A stretch of 25,266 bases of DNA from a virus: IMG/VR virus record IMGVR_UViG_3300022752_000361, positions 1 to 25,266 of that record, one strand, 5' to 3'. This document shows positions 17,801-24,358 of the stretch, piece after piece. A model generated the notes under the pieces. It did not search any database. It was not told the DNA's origin and saw nothing but the letters and a program-made list of their open reading frames with translations. A program made the position numbers and the translations under genes. How positions within the stretch are numbered: the first letter of the stretch is position 1; each line of letters opens with the position of its first letter.

Positions 17801-20800
17801 TATTACAGGTCTTCAAACTCTGCATACTTTACCGTAAAAGACGGCCTAGTATCGCCAAACTTTGCAGAAATTTCAGAACAACCAATTGCTGTTTGGCAGC
17901 TAGACGACAATGCTAATAGTACCGTTGTAGCAGAATTAAGCGGAACCCACGACGGGCAAACAATAGATAACACATCAGACATTTCAAATACATCAGGATT
18001 AGTAAATAGATCTTTCACCGTAAATGGAAATCCAGACTCAGGAATTTTAGTTGAGTCTCTCTCTGGGGTAGATTTATCTACATTTTCAATTTGGTTTAAA
18101 CCAAATGTTGCCGTAACTTCTTCGTCCTCAGAAACAGTCCTTCTTTATGATAATAATGTTTCGTTCCTTAGCTTGGGTTCTGCAGTAGGATCGCTTTCTG
18201 GGGAAATTATTTCTCTAAAAAATACCTCAAATGGAAAAGCAACGGCAGTCTTAGCTGAAGGGGACAATGTTTCTACATTAGCCGCTGGAGTTTGGCACCA
18301 CATTTTACTGAGATATAATTCTACTGAGTATGAGATTTGGGTAAACGGTGTAAAACAAGAGACTACTGCTTCCCCGTCAGGTAATGTACCTCTTATTTCG
18401 CTATCATCGTCTGTAAGATTTGCAAGCTCAACCCTAGACAAAGCAGTTGACGGTAAAGTAGATGAAATTGCACTCTGGTCCTCCTCTGTTTCTACAGCAG
18501 ATGTGGTTAAGTTGTATAATAATAGAAATGGTGTTCATTTCTTTAGTCCAGTATCTGACGAAGTTATATTAAGAAGGCCAGACCTTTACACTACGAAACC
18601 TTCTGTTGCACTAATACGTGGTGATGGTACTTACTCTACCATTAACGTCCTAAACAGATCTGGATATGTAGACGTCGTACAAGACCCAGCAGATTTAGCG
18701 GCAGACTTTGCCTATTTAAGCGCACAAAACTATGATGTTTATGTGTTTGACTATAGCTCCAGTGCTTTATCGGAGTCAAATAGCGATTTAGCTTATGATC
18801 TATGGCAAGCTGGTCATCACGTTATTACTTTAAGTAGGTTCACTACAGATGATACCTATCCAGTCACAGCTATTTCTACCGTCGTAGGCTCATTGGACTC
18901 TGAGCCTGCATCTTTTCACGTAATAACTGATGATTTACGCGACGTAGTTGATATTGGCGGCGGTATTTCAGGAGGAAATACCGTAACTGCGTATCGTTCA
19001 GGGTTTATCCCAGTTTACCGGCTTGTAAGCAACACCAGTAAGATAACCGGGCTTATTGGGGAAAGCCCTTCTGGTGGAATCTGGCTACACGATTGCACAG
19101 GAGGCTTGGGTAGAAACTCTACCGGTATGCATTTACTACTTAATGCGATTACCTATATGTATGGTAGAGACTTGCTAAGGCTTCCGGTTCTTGCGGCAAC
19201 GTCCTTAGAAAACACTCTTTCCGGTGTCACTCAATTATACAACTATAAAGTAGGCTACGCACTTGCTCCTGACACCTTATTCGTTAATATGGAGCCAGAG
19301 TTCTCTTCCATGGTCAGCTTTGGCGGGATGGCAGACTTTGTGGCCTTGACTAGCATAGAGGGTTCAAACAATCAATTCTTTGCCCTTCCTGCAGGCGCTG
19401 GATTTTCGGAAATAATTGCAGTTGATGGAATAATACAACGACCACAGCTTGATTATGTCAGAGAAGCAGACGTAGTGAAGTTCGTCTCTGAGCAAACTGG
19501 AGTTGTATCTGCTTCCGTTTCAGTTGGCGGCAAGGGAATGTCAACGCCGCAAGTCCTAGTAAACAACTCCGGTACCTATTTACTTCCTGCATACATCGAT
19601 TCAAGTAAAAAAGTTTGGATCATTTATGACGGGTTTATTTTAGTAGAAAACGTTCATTACGTTATAACCGAACTTCAGGTCTCTCTGCTTGGTGGGCTCA
19701 GTAGCCCTACCGTAATGATGTTCTCGTATTCATTGACAGAAGAAGATATGTCTGAGTTTGAGATACTCCCCCAGACAACAGATCCTCTGGTGTATAATTT
19801 ACCTGCAAATGCTGGTGATCACTTAGTAGTTACAAAGGGATTAGTCGCTAAAAAAGTCTTACTTCTTGGTGTAGACTATGATAAGTCTGCTGGTAACACA
19901 TCAATTGTATTGACGACTTTACCCAGTCCCGCTGAATCTGTTGCAGTATCTTATTCCAGAAGAGCAATACAGCAACTTCTCCCTGTACCGGACCCAACAT
20001 CATCTAACGCAGATAGCTACTGGAGAGACCCGGTAGAGCTAGAAGAGAATTTACCATCTACAGGCAATGATATTGGCGATGTAAGGCTTGTATTTTCTGA
20101 CAAATCTTTATATACTTATACAGGTTCAGATTGGGTAAAATTATACGGTGACGGAATAGAAATTTCTGGTCTAACAGTAACCAGTGGTCTATTAGTAGGG
20201 GACAGCGCTGACATTCTTGGCAATCTAACGATTAGTGGAGACTTGGTTGTTTCCGGTTCTGTATTTGCAGATATAGGTAGCTCTTTAGATTTAAATGCCC
20301 CTCTTTCTCTTGGCTCTACGTTAAATGTATCAGGTGACACAGTACTTGAAAGCACACTTCAGGTTAGCGGCTCCGCTACGTTCTTTAGCGGGGTTTCAAT
20401 TTCAGGTTCCACAACTGTAAGCGGTCTAAATGTTCTTGGTGATGTAGATATTGTAGGAAATACTACAATTACTGGAAATCTTTCAGTTAGCGGCACGCTT
20501 TCATCTACAACCATAGATGATATTACTTCAGATGTTAGTGCCAATACTCTAAGATTAGACAGTATTGACGTAATTCTTGAGACTGAAAGTACAACTATAT
20601 TCTCTGACAACTCGTTAGTCTATGCAGATGCCAGACCAGGTATTCAAGACCCAGATTACAGAGAAGGTTGGTACTTTAAAAATGCAGGCCCAGTAGGCTC
20701 TTCACAAAATAAAATTAATTGGTACTTTGACGGCAGCCCTACACCTATCACCCTATCTGACTTTAGTGCTTATGCGATCATTACTTTTGATTCTATCGTC

Positions 20801-21538
20801 AGCGTTCCTCATCTTGCAGTGTATACTGTCCCGCAAGGTGCAGGAGATGCCGCTTTCTGGTATCGCTCTAAGGTAGTCTACCTTCCAGATGCCGGATATG
20901 TGGCTGGCGTAAAGTACCTCATGTACTTTGGCGAGGACCCACAGATAAGACCAGACCTTCCTAGACTCACGATGTCAGTCTCTCAGGCTGCAGGACCACA
21001 AGCGGGTTCAGAAATTGTACAATTTGCTTCAATAGGGTCAGATTCCGCCACTGCCATAGGAAATTGTGAATTTGTAGCCGAAGCAATTGGTTCTTTCTCA
21101 ACTTCATTCAAGAGAACTACATATCTTCGTATCAAGAAAGCTGCGCTAACAGATTTAGACACTAGACAGACGCTATCGTTTTTATTGACTGATGCCTTAA
21201 CTTCTGGTACTAAAAAATCAGCAGTTCAAGTTCCTATATCATTTATACCGGAGAAAGTTATTATTCGATCCGATAGTGCAGCAGATTTAGACATTATTAT
21301 TGATATTAATAAGGTTGACTCCAGTGGCACATCAACTTCACTATTTACACAATTACCAGGAAACGATAAAAGGCCTGTACTTCCAGCTGGAGACATTTAT
21401 GCAGAAATTACTGATTGCTTTTCCGGTTCTACGGTTTCCGATTCTTGTGTCCTCATTCTTGACTTAGACCAGATAGGCACTTCCGGAAATGAGGGTGGAA
21501 ACTTCTTGTACTTAACAATTGTTGGAACAAGGGTCTAG
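14867..21538 (+). CDS. Giant tail-fibre-like protein with LamG-like and ThuA/GATase-like domains
   Basis: At 2223 aa this is the largest product here. Residues 1-200 begin FDPKKNYEKLLFSQQ, then ELNELQ at 30-35, like phage tail proteins of the DUF4815 type; this part likely anchors to the baseplate. Residues about 525-1000 hold six loose copies of a 60-75 residue beta module ('lP...... v.vdG....lg.dY ... v.y'). Residues about 1000-1220 form a LamG/concanavalin-like domain (IAVWQLDDNANST, FSIWFKPN, AGVWHHILLRYNS, KVDEIALWS), a fold that often binds sugars. Residues about 1243-1440 look like a ThuA or glutamine-amidotransferase-like fold (YDVYVFDYSSS, AGHHVITLSR, HLLLNAITYMYG). Three more modules follow at 1495-1700. 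A Ser/Gly/Val-rich repetitive stalk spans about 1765-1880, and a 300-residue C-terminal tip ends LYLTIVGTRV. Probably a host-recognition fibre; the ligand is unknown. AGG stands eight bases before the ATG. Confidence 0.85.
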   Translation: MNNISRESFDPKKNYEKLLFSQQRAVIDFELNELQDRLSYNQYLSNRVNFGDGPVGDAFLVEPVVGENKISVRPGSLIHKGKIISLHESYSVELSVPASNREDIVYLEWWLEEVDSDSDPDLKLTPSTPETATRLKIFIQVNVAEGGTIGSLSSGHSSFVLAMLSRESGDTEVSPSDVTDLRLKTSSTYIEKGGFVINLGSGSFRIEPTSGKINGQDFSLSNLNETLVDDLVYFIYVDSDTNDWAITNSEPTSVSAMVAKVQKDIDGNVVVLEDLRLFCPTASSGGGARSQEGGRISIDLLSASSIPAFSPVAVDSDGRAVPANSAISSRVPVVGVSLNQVSSGEFVRVVVLGTITNRDWSLTQSSNVYLNGTSVSSDAPTTEGEFLQKLGYALSDTSLLVSPELQAEVITSVPSEKALASHFSSIGVIPEGRVVALTDTQRVVKLATSEDVNSHHPIGVTKGPLLGSSGGPVVTFGEITNSSWNWTVGSPVYLSSSEGNLVQKPINQPLTKGVASPIRLERRIISGIPSDTDFIIPSTWSGRNELVFEDGLVRVRDTDYLRITVGSTGIIRFNYSVNSDVEVNAVFSLEDGGLSLAYTLESASLVDPRIFQVPPGAGKNQLVWINGIALRYGAQYTRTDDIITLKPDVVVAPDRPVVAAFSTVENAMMDIVRLPGPFLDPLVAESEERWIAILPEVSGRSYLLFVDGILLEPGDYIDPEEEPRDYLSNPDQRVITLNITIDPNDPPILSIAYSSEQFIESGTVLYGYSSVPEKADCINVDGSNQGTKFILPLGANSNVIPYVDGLAKELGASADPYAGDFHIDTINYTDSISLYQVTFNYAVDADSVALSYGVRGGGMSSPSGTDVQNLAQALFSFSDGSTIPESSWVWLNGRAQELGVDYEILAATKQIHFLKEISESETYSVRVSFPLNDEKMTNLESVLPSSSDNKSYFLPARLNTGKATTVSLDGLTLTFGKDYYRSSNSAYFTVKDGLVSPNFAEISEQPIAVWQLDDNANSTVVAELSGTHDGQTIDNTSDISNTSGLVNRSFTVNGNPDSGILVESLSGVDLSTFSIWFKPNVAVTSSSSETVLLYDNNVSFLSLGSAVGSLSGEIISLKNTSNGKATAVLAEGDNVSTLAAGVWHHILLRYNSTEYEIWVNGVKQETTASPSGNVPLISLSSSVRFASSTLDKAVDGKVDEIALWSSSVSTADVVKLYNNRNGVHFFSPVSDEVILRRPDLYTTKPSVALIRGDGTYSTINVLNRSGYVDVVQDPADLAADFAYLSAQNYDVYVFDYSSSALSESNSDLAYDLWQAGHHVITLSRFTTDDTYPVTAISTVVGSLDSEPASFHVITDDLRDVVDIGGGISGGNTVTAYRSGFIPVYRLVSNTSKITGLIGESPSGGIWLHDCTGGLGRNSTGMHLLLNAITYMYGRDLLRLPVLAATSLENTLSGVTQLYNYKVGYALAPDTLFVNMEPEFSSMVSFGGMADFVALTSIEGSNNQFFALPAGAGFSEIIAVDGIIQRPQLDYVREADVVKFVSEQTGVVSASVSVGGKGMSTPQVLVNNSGTYLLPAYIDSSKKVWIIYDGFILVENVHYVITELQVSLLGGLSSPTVMMFSYSLTEEDMSEFEILPQTTDPLVYNLPANAGDHLVVTKGLVAKKVLLLGVDYDKSAGNTSIVLTTLPSPAESVAVSYSRRAIQQLLPVPDPTSSNADSYWRDPVELEENLPSTGNDIGDVRLVFSDKSLYTYTGSDWVKLYGDGIEISGLTVTSGLLVGDSADILGNLTISGDLVVSGSVFADIGSSLDLNAPLSLGSTLNVSGDTVLESTLQVSGSATFFSGVSISGSTTVSGLNVLGDVDIVGNTTITGNLSVSGTLSSTTIDDITSDVSANTLRLDSIDVILETESTTIFSDNSLVYADARPGIQDPDYREGWYFKNAGPVGSSQNKINWYFDGSPTPITLSDFSAYAIITFDSIVSVPHLAVYTVPQGAGDAAFWYRSKVVYLPDAGYVAGVKYLMYFGEDPQIRPDLPRLTMSVSQAAGPQAGSEIVQFASIGSDSATAIGNCEFVAEAIGSFSTSFKRTTYLRIKKAALTDLDTRQTLSFLLTDALTSGTKKSAVQVPISFIPEKVIIRSDSAADLDIIIDINKVDSSGTSTSLFTQLPGNDKRPVLPAGDIYAEITDCFSGSTVSDSCVLILDLDQIGTSGNEGGNFLYLTIVGTRV
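16440..17850 (+). repeat. Protein-level array of six VNG/VDG beta modules, first block
   Basis: Six diverged copies of one module are encoded in a row, each about 180-220 bases. Each starts with a strand pair near '(F/Y)..LP.G', passes a 'v(D/N)G' turn followed by 'lg.DY', and ends with a strand before 'v.y'. Examples are LVWINGIALRYGAQY, LLFVDGILLEPGDY, VIPYVDGLAKELGA and WVWLNGRAQELGVDY. The copies are too diverged to show as DNA repeats. The unit borders are approximate. Confidence 0.6.
19350..19965 (+). repeat. Protein-level array of three VDG beta modules, second block
   Basis: Three further copies of the module from 16440-17850 appear here: FALPAGAGFSEIIAVDG, YLLPAYIDSSKKVWIIYDG and YNLPANAGDHLVVTKG. 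They are separated from the first six by the LamG-like and amidotransferase-like domains. It looks as if those two domains were inserted into a once continuous array, or as if the array grew on both sides of them. Confidence 0.55.
20160..20510 (+). repeat. Repetitive beta-rich stalk of the tail fibre
   Basis: Short repeats of about 8-12 residues with alternating Val/Leu/Ile, Ser and Gly are encoded here, for example LNVSGDTVLESTLQVSGSAT and VDIVGNTTITGNLSVSG. Such patterns are typical of trimeric fibre stalks built from intertwined beta strands. No sequence-identical DNA repeat is involved. Confidence 0.6.
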
Positions 21539-21545
21539 TTATTTT

Positions 21546-21860
21546 ATGGATGATATTGAATATATGCATCCAGACGAAGACGAAAATGAAGTAAAATCAA
21601 AAAAATACCCCAAAGACTTAAACAATAGAGAAGTAGTTGAAGACCTATTCGCTATTTTAAATGAAATCTCTCAATCAAATAGCGTTAGAGAGCTTCATCT
21701 AGAGACAAAGAAGAACTTCAATAAAACTATTTTTCAAATAGGCGGGACTCTTTTTGTTGCAGGTTTGATTTGGCTAATTAGTAGTGTTGTTTCTTTAAAT
21801 CTTCAAGTTCACGATCTTCAATACAAAGTTCAAATTCTTCAGGAATTACTAAAAAAATGA
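21546..21860 (+). CDS. Small single-span membrane protein with C-terminal coiled coil
   Basis: The protein has 104 aa from the ATG at 21546. The first half is very acidic (MDDIEYMHPDEDENEV), then basic. One hydrophobic span of about 20 residues follows (IGGTLFVAGLIWLISSVVSL). The end is a heptad-like helix (LQVHDLQYKVQILQELLKK). A TTG at 21519 would add nine residues and overlap the fibre gene. I prefer the ATG because it avoids the overlap and because the TTG has no ribosome site close by. No family is recognised. The layout, a soluble helix, one span and a short coiled coil, recalls small phage lysis accessory proteins such as XhlA in general plan only. It could also be a membrane partner of the kinase encoded two genes on. 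Its stop overlaps the receiver start (ATGA), so the two are probably co-translated. Confidence 0.7.
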   Translation: MDDIEYMHPDEDENEVKSKKYPKDLNNREVVEDLFAILNEISQSNSVRELHLETKKNFNKTIFQIGGTLFVAGLIWLISSVVSLNLQVHDLQYKVQILQELLKK

Positions 21861-22231
21861 AGAAGCTACTTATAGTTGACGACAACACTAGCGTAACTCT
21901 AGTTTTAAGCCGTATATTCTCTGTCAAGTTTCCGAACATAGAAGTTTTTTGCTTTAATAAAAAATCAGCCGGTATTGAAGCATTAAATTGGTTACAGGCT
22001 AATAAACCAGATTATGCAATACTTGACCTTGTTATTAATGGAGTAAATGGTAACAATCTTTATGACGCAATGATCTCAAAGGGGTACGATACAAAAATTG
22101 TATTTTTAACTGGTTGCTCTGATTCTGATTCTAAGTTTCAAAAGTTTAAAAAATCATACCCAAGTCTTCCAATTCTAAGAAAAGTCGCCTCTGTTACTAG
22201 CATTCTAGATTCATTAGGTTTAAATGAGTGA
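21857..22231 (+). CDS. Stand-alone response regulator receiver domain (CheY/Spo0F type)
   Basis: A 124-aa receiver domain that fills the whole protein. All expected residues are present: the acidic pair Asp8-Asp9 in LLIVDDN, the phosphate-accepting Asp57 in YAILDLVING, Thr85 in IVFLTG, and Lys109 in PILRKV. The alternating strand/helix order is that of the family. There is no DNA-binding or enzymatic output domain, so it should pass its phosphate on or act by binding another protein, as CheY and Spo0F do. The ATG overlaps the upstream stop by four bases, and its own end overlaps the kinase start by eight (ATGAGTGA). This strongly suggests that receiver and kinase work as a pair. In a phage structural region this is unusual; its target cannot be read from the sequence. 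Confidence 0.93.
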   Translation: MKKLLIVDDNTSVTLVLSRIFSVKFPNIEVFCFNKKSAGIEALNWLQANKPDYAILDLVINGVNGNNLYDAMISKGYDTKIVFLTGCSDSDSKFQKFKKSYPSLPILRKVASVTSILDSLGLNE

Positions 22232-23258
22232 CTTATCTCTTATACCTATTGAAGTAAATTATTTTACGCAAGATTTAAAAAAAGTCGTACTTCATCAGGG
22301 TGAGTCGTTTGTACCTAGTCCCTTTATGTGCGAGGGGATAAAAATTGGAATATGTTTTGACCTTCCAGAGCAAAGTGATAATGTTAATTTTGTCACTAAT
22401 TGCATAGCCAGGAAAGTATTACTTACCGGAAAGCAAGTAGAGTCTGTACAGACTTATATAGACCCACTTACCGGCATTAAAAGAATTTTCAAGAGGATAG
22501 GCATCCCTGCCCCATTGGGTGGCTGCTTTGAGCTTAGGTATGAAATAAATACTGAGGTCTTAAGCAACAAGTTTAATTTTGATTCAAATATGCAAGACAA
22601 CTTTCGATTAATTGCTGCAGGAATAAACCATGAACTTCGTAGCCCCCTTCAGGCCATTTCAATGTATGCAGACATAATTGAAGAAGGAGTAGGGGACGTA
22701 ACAGAAGTAGCCTCTTTTGTAAAGGAAGAGATTAAATCTATAACCGGAATTTTAGATACTTTAGGGAGATTTAATAGCAATCAAAAGAATAATTTAGAGT
22801 ATGACAGTTTAGATAAAATTATAAAAACAACTTGGGATACCGTATCTCTTACGATGGTCCCATCATGTCATAGTTTAGATGTAAAGTTTAAAGTCCAGAG
22901 AGGCTTTAGTAAAATTGTACCTAATATACCTAAATCAGAACTACAGCAGGTACTTACGAATATATTTAGAAATTCTATCGAGTCTTTGGATAAAGAAAAG
23001 AGTTTAATTGAGGTAAAATTAGCCCATAAAACTGATAAATTCTTTTCATTTTATATCCGAGACAACGGATGCGGAATACCTAAATCTAAGATAAAAAATA
23101 TCTTTACCCCTTTTGTCTCCTCAAAATCAGGAAGCCAAGGATTGGGGTTGACGATATGTAGGTATTTTATATCACAGAGAGGTGGGACTATTATGGTTCT
23201 GTCTGAAGAAGGAAAGTCTACAGACGTTATTATTTCTTTACCTATAAAATGTGATTAA
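22224..23258 (+). CDS. Soluble sensor histidine kinase
   Basis: A 344-aa kinase with a full catalytic core. The H-box is INHELRSPLQAI with His136, in a dimerisation helix pair at about 120-190. The N-box is LTNIFRNSIESL with Asn250. The G1 box is RDNGCGIP (Asp280, Gly282, Gly284), the F-box is IFTPF, and the G2 box is GSQGLGLTICR. The expected reaction is ATP-dependent phosphorylation of His136 and transfer to Asp57 of the receiver encoded just upstream. Residues 1-115 are the likely sensor. No membrane span is present, and the end of this region (FKRIGIPAPLGGCFELRYEI) faintly resembles the last strands of a PAS domain, so it may sense a soluble signal or bind a protein. The ATG lies within the 8-base overlap with the receiver gene, with AGG five bases upstream. 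Nothing essential is missing, so it should be active. Confidence 0.93.
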   Translation: MSDLSLIPIEVNYFTQDLKKVVLHQGESFVPSPFMCEGIKIGICFDLPEQSDNVNFVTNCIARKVLLTGKQVESVQTYIDPLTGIKRIFKRIGIPAPLGGCFELRYEINTEVLSNKFNFDSNMQDNFRLIAAGINHELRSPLQAISMYADIIEEGVGDVTEVASFVKEEIKSITGILDTLGRFNSNQKNNLEYDSLDKIIKTTWDTVSLTMVPSCHSLDVKFKVQRGFSKIVPNIPKSELQQVLTNIFRNSIESLDKEKSLIEVKLAHKTDKFFSFYIRDNGCGIPKSKIKNIFTPFVSSKSGSQGLGLTICRYFISQRGGTIMVLSEEGKSTDVIISLPIKCD

Positions 23259-23259
23259 A

Positions 23260-23622
23260 ATGAAAAAGTTTCTACAGGACATATTAAAAGAAGCCGACCA
23301 AAATAACGAGTACCGGTACTCTTGGGCTAGGTTACAGTCATTCATATCATTCTTTTATTTTCTTGTGTTGTACACAAAACAGACTTGGGGTAACAACACA
23401 ATACCGGACATACCTGACGGGTGGATATTTTTAATAGGTGTATCTAGCGCTACTTATCTTGTGGCAAAGTATACGAATAATAAAGTCTCTGGCTTTAATT
23501 ATTCTAATAATTCTGTATACAATCCACCGCATGCATCTGTAAATAATTTAAATGATTCAGTCATAATACCAGGCCCAGACGGACCATCAGCTTTATCAGT
23601 AAAGAAAAATGATAATGATTAA
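23260..23622 (+). CDS. Two-span membrane protein, holin-like
   Basis: A 120-aa protein from the ATG at 23260. A GTG nine bases upstream is possible but would overlap the kinase gene. After a charged start comes the pattern YRYSWARLQSF, then a hydrophobic helix (ISFFYFLVLYT), a short loop with IPDIPDGW, a second hydrophobic helix (IFLIGVSSATYLVAKYT), and a polar tail of about 45 residues rich in Asn and Pro. The 'S..R.Q ... iP ... l.G.S...Y...K' plan occurs in small phage and bacterial membrane proteins often listed as holin-like. The size, two spans and place before another membrane-anchored protein fit a holin that would open the inner membrane at lysis. This is inference, and no endolysin lies in the window to support it. 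Confidence 0.6.
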   Translation: MKKFLQDILKEADQNNEYRYSWARLQSFISFFYFLVLYTKQTWGNNTIPDIPDGWIFLIGVSSATYLVAKYTNNKVSGFNYSNNSVYNPPHASVNNLNDSVIIPGPDGPSALSVKKNDND

Positions 23623-24331
23623 TTTTATAATTAAAAACTTCAAAAAAATAGTAATAGTAGCAGCTTCTTTGGTATTAATTAGCTTAATCTATCAATTAAT
23701 ACCAAAAAGCCAGTCATCGACGAAAGTAGCAGAATCTAATAAAAAAATAGAGTTATCTGAGGAGTCTTCTTTATCTATTGATACAAAAGTTTCCACAAAC
23801 TCTGTGTCTTCTGTGTCTTCTTCTGAATTATCAGAATCTTTACAAATAAAAACTATCACCAAAGAAAAGTTTAGACACGACGGTTCGATTGAAAGTCGAG
23901 AAGTAGAGAGATTAGAGACAAGCAAAGTAAGAAACACATCATTATCCCGTAAAGCTACAGAAAGCGTTGTATTGGACAGAAAAGAGATTTTTGAATCTTC
24001 TTCAAGTGTCGATTTGGCTGAGAACTCTTCAACTTCTGAGAAGGTTATACTTAGCGAAAGAAGCAGATCAAGTATTGGGCCAGCCGCTTGGGTAACCATT
24101 GAGGGAACATACGCCGGGTTTAGCTATAAAGTAGTTGACGCAAGCATTCTGCGCAGCAACCTTTCTCTTGTCGTTGGTACAAGGTTAGACTCTTTACCTG
24201 ATTTAGATTTAGCAGTAGGAGGCATGGTGTCCAGCTCAGTAGGTGGCGGGCTTGAGCTAGGTGTGGTCGGAGCTGTCAAAGTACCAGTGCCAGACGCCCA
24301 CATAGGCATCGGCATCTCTTACCAGTTTTGA
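23609..24331 (+). CDS. Membrane-anchored Ser/Glu-rich protein with beta-rich C-terminus
   Basis: A 240-aa protein of unknown family. An N-terminal hydrophobic helix (IVIVAASLVLISLIYQLI) preceded by Lys residues should act as an uncleaved anchor or signal. Residues 35-150 are low-complexity and polar, rich in Ser, Glu and Lys, and probably extended. Residues 155-240 are beta-rich with alternating pattern and end GIGISYQF. The final Phe and the alternating strand before it recall outer-membrane beta proteins. Anchor, long spacer and a C-terminal part that could touch the outer membrane fit a spanin-like role beside a holin, but no spanin family is recognised. Starts at 23609 and 23615 (ATG ATA ATG) are both possible; the first overlaps the previous gene by 14 bases. 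It is the last gene of the string that starts at the membrane protein at 21546. Confidence 0.65.
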   Translation: MIMINFIIKNFKKIVIVAASLVLISLIYQLIPKSQSSTKVAESNKKIELSEESSLSIDTKVSTNSVSSVSSSELSESLQIKTITKEKFRHDGSIESREVERLETSKVRNTSLSRKATESVVLDRKEIFESSSSVDLAENSSTSEKVILSERSRSSIGPAAWVTIEGTYAGFSYKVVDASILRSNLSLVVGTRLDSLPDLDLAVGGMVSSSVGGGLELGVVGAVKVPVPDAHIGIGISYQF

Positions 24332-24358
24332 GGCTCATTCTCCTCTATAATGGAGTAG

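Noticed and set aside
21519-21521. TTG at 21519 as start of the small membrane protein
   Set aside because: It would overlap the fibre gene by 20 bases and the nearest purine-rich site is too far upstream. The in-frame ATG at 21546 fits better.
23251-23253. GTG at 23251 as start of the holin-like gene
   Set aside because: Possible, since overlaps are common here, but the ATG nine bases later lies directly after the kinase stop and gives a typical MKK start.
24328-24351. TTGAGG ... TATAAT as a sigma-70 promoter before the helicase gene
   Set aside because: The spacer is only 12 bases instead of about 17, and no better -35 match is found at the right distance. The TATAAT may still be part of a phage-specific promoter.
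24331-24355. Short stems GAGG/CCTC and CTCC/GGAG between the last string gene and the helicase gene, as a terminator or a structure hiding the ribosome site
   Set aside because: Both stems are only four base pairs and no T-run follows.
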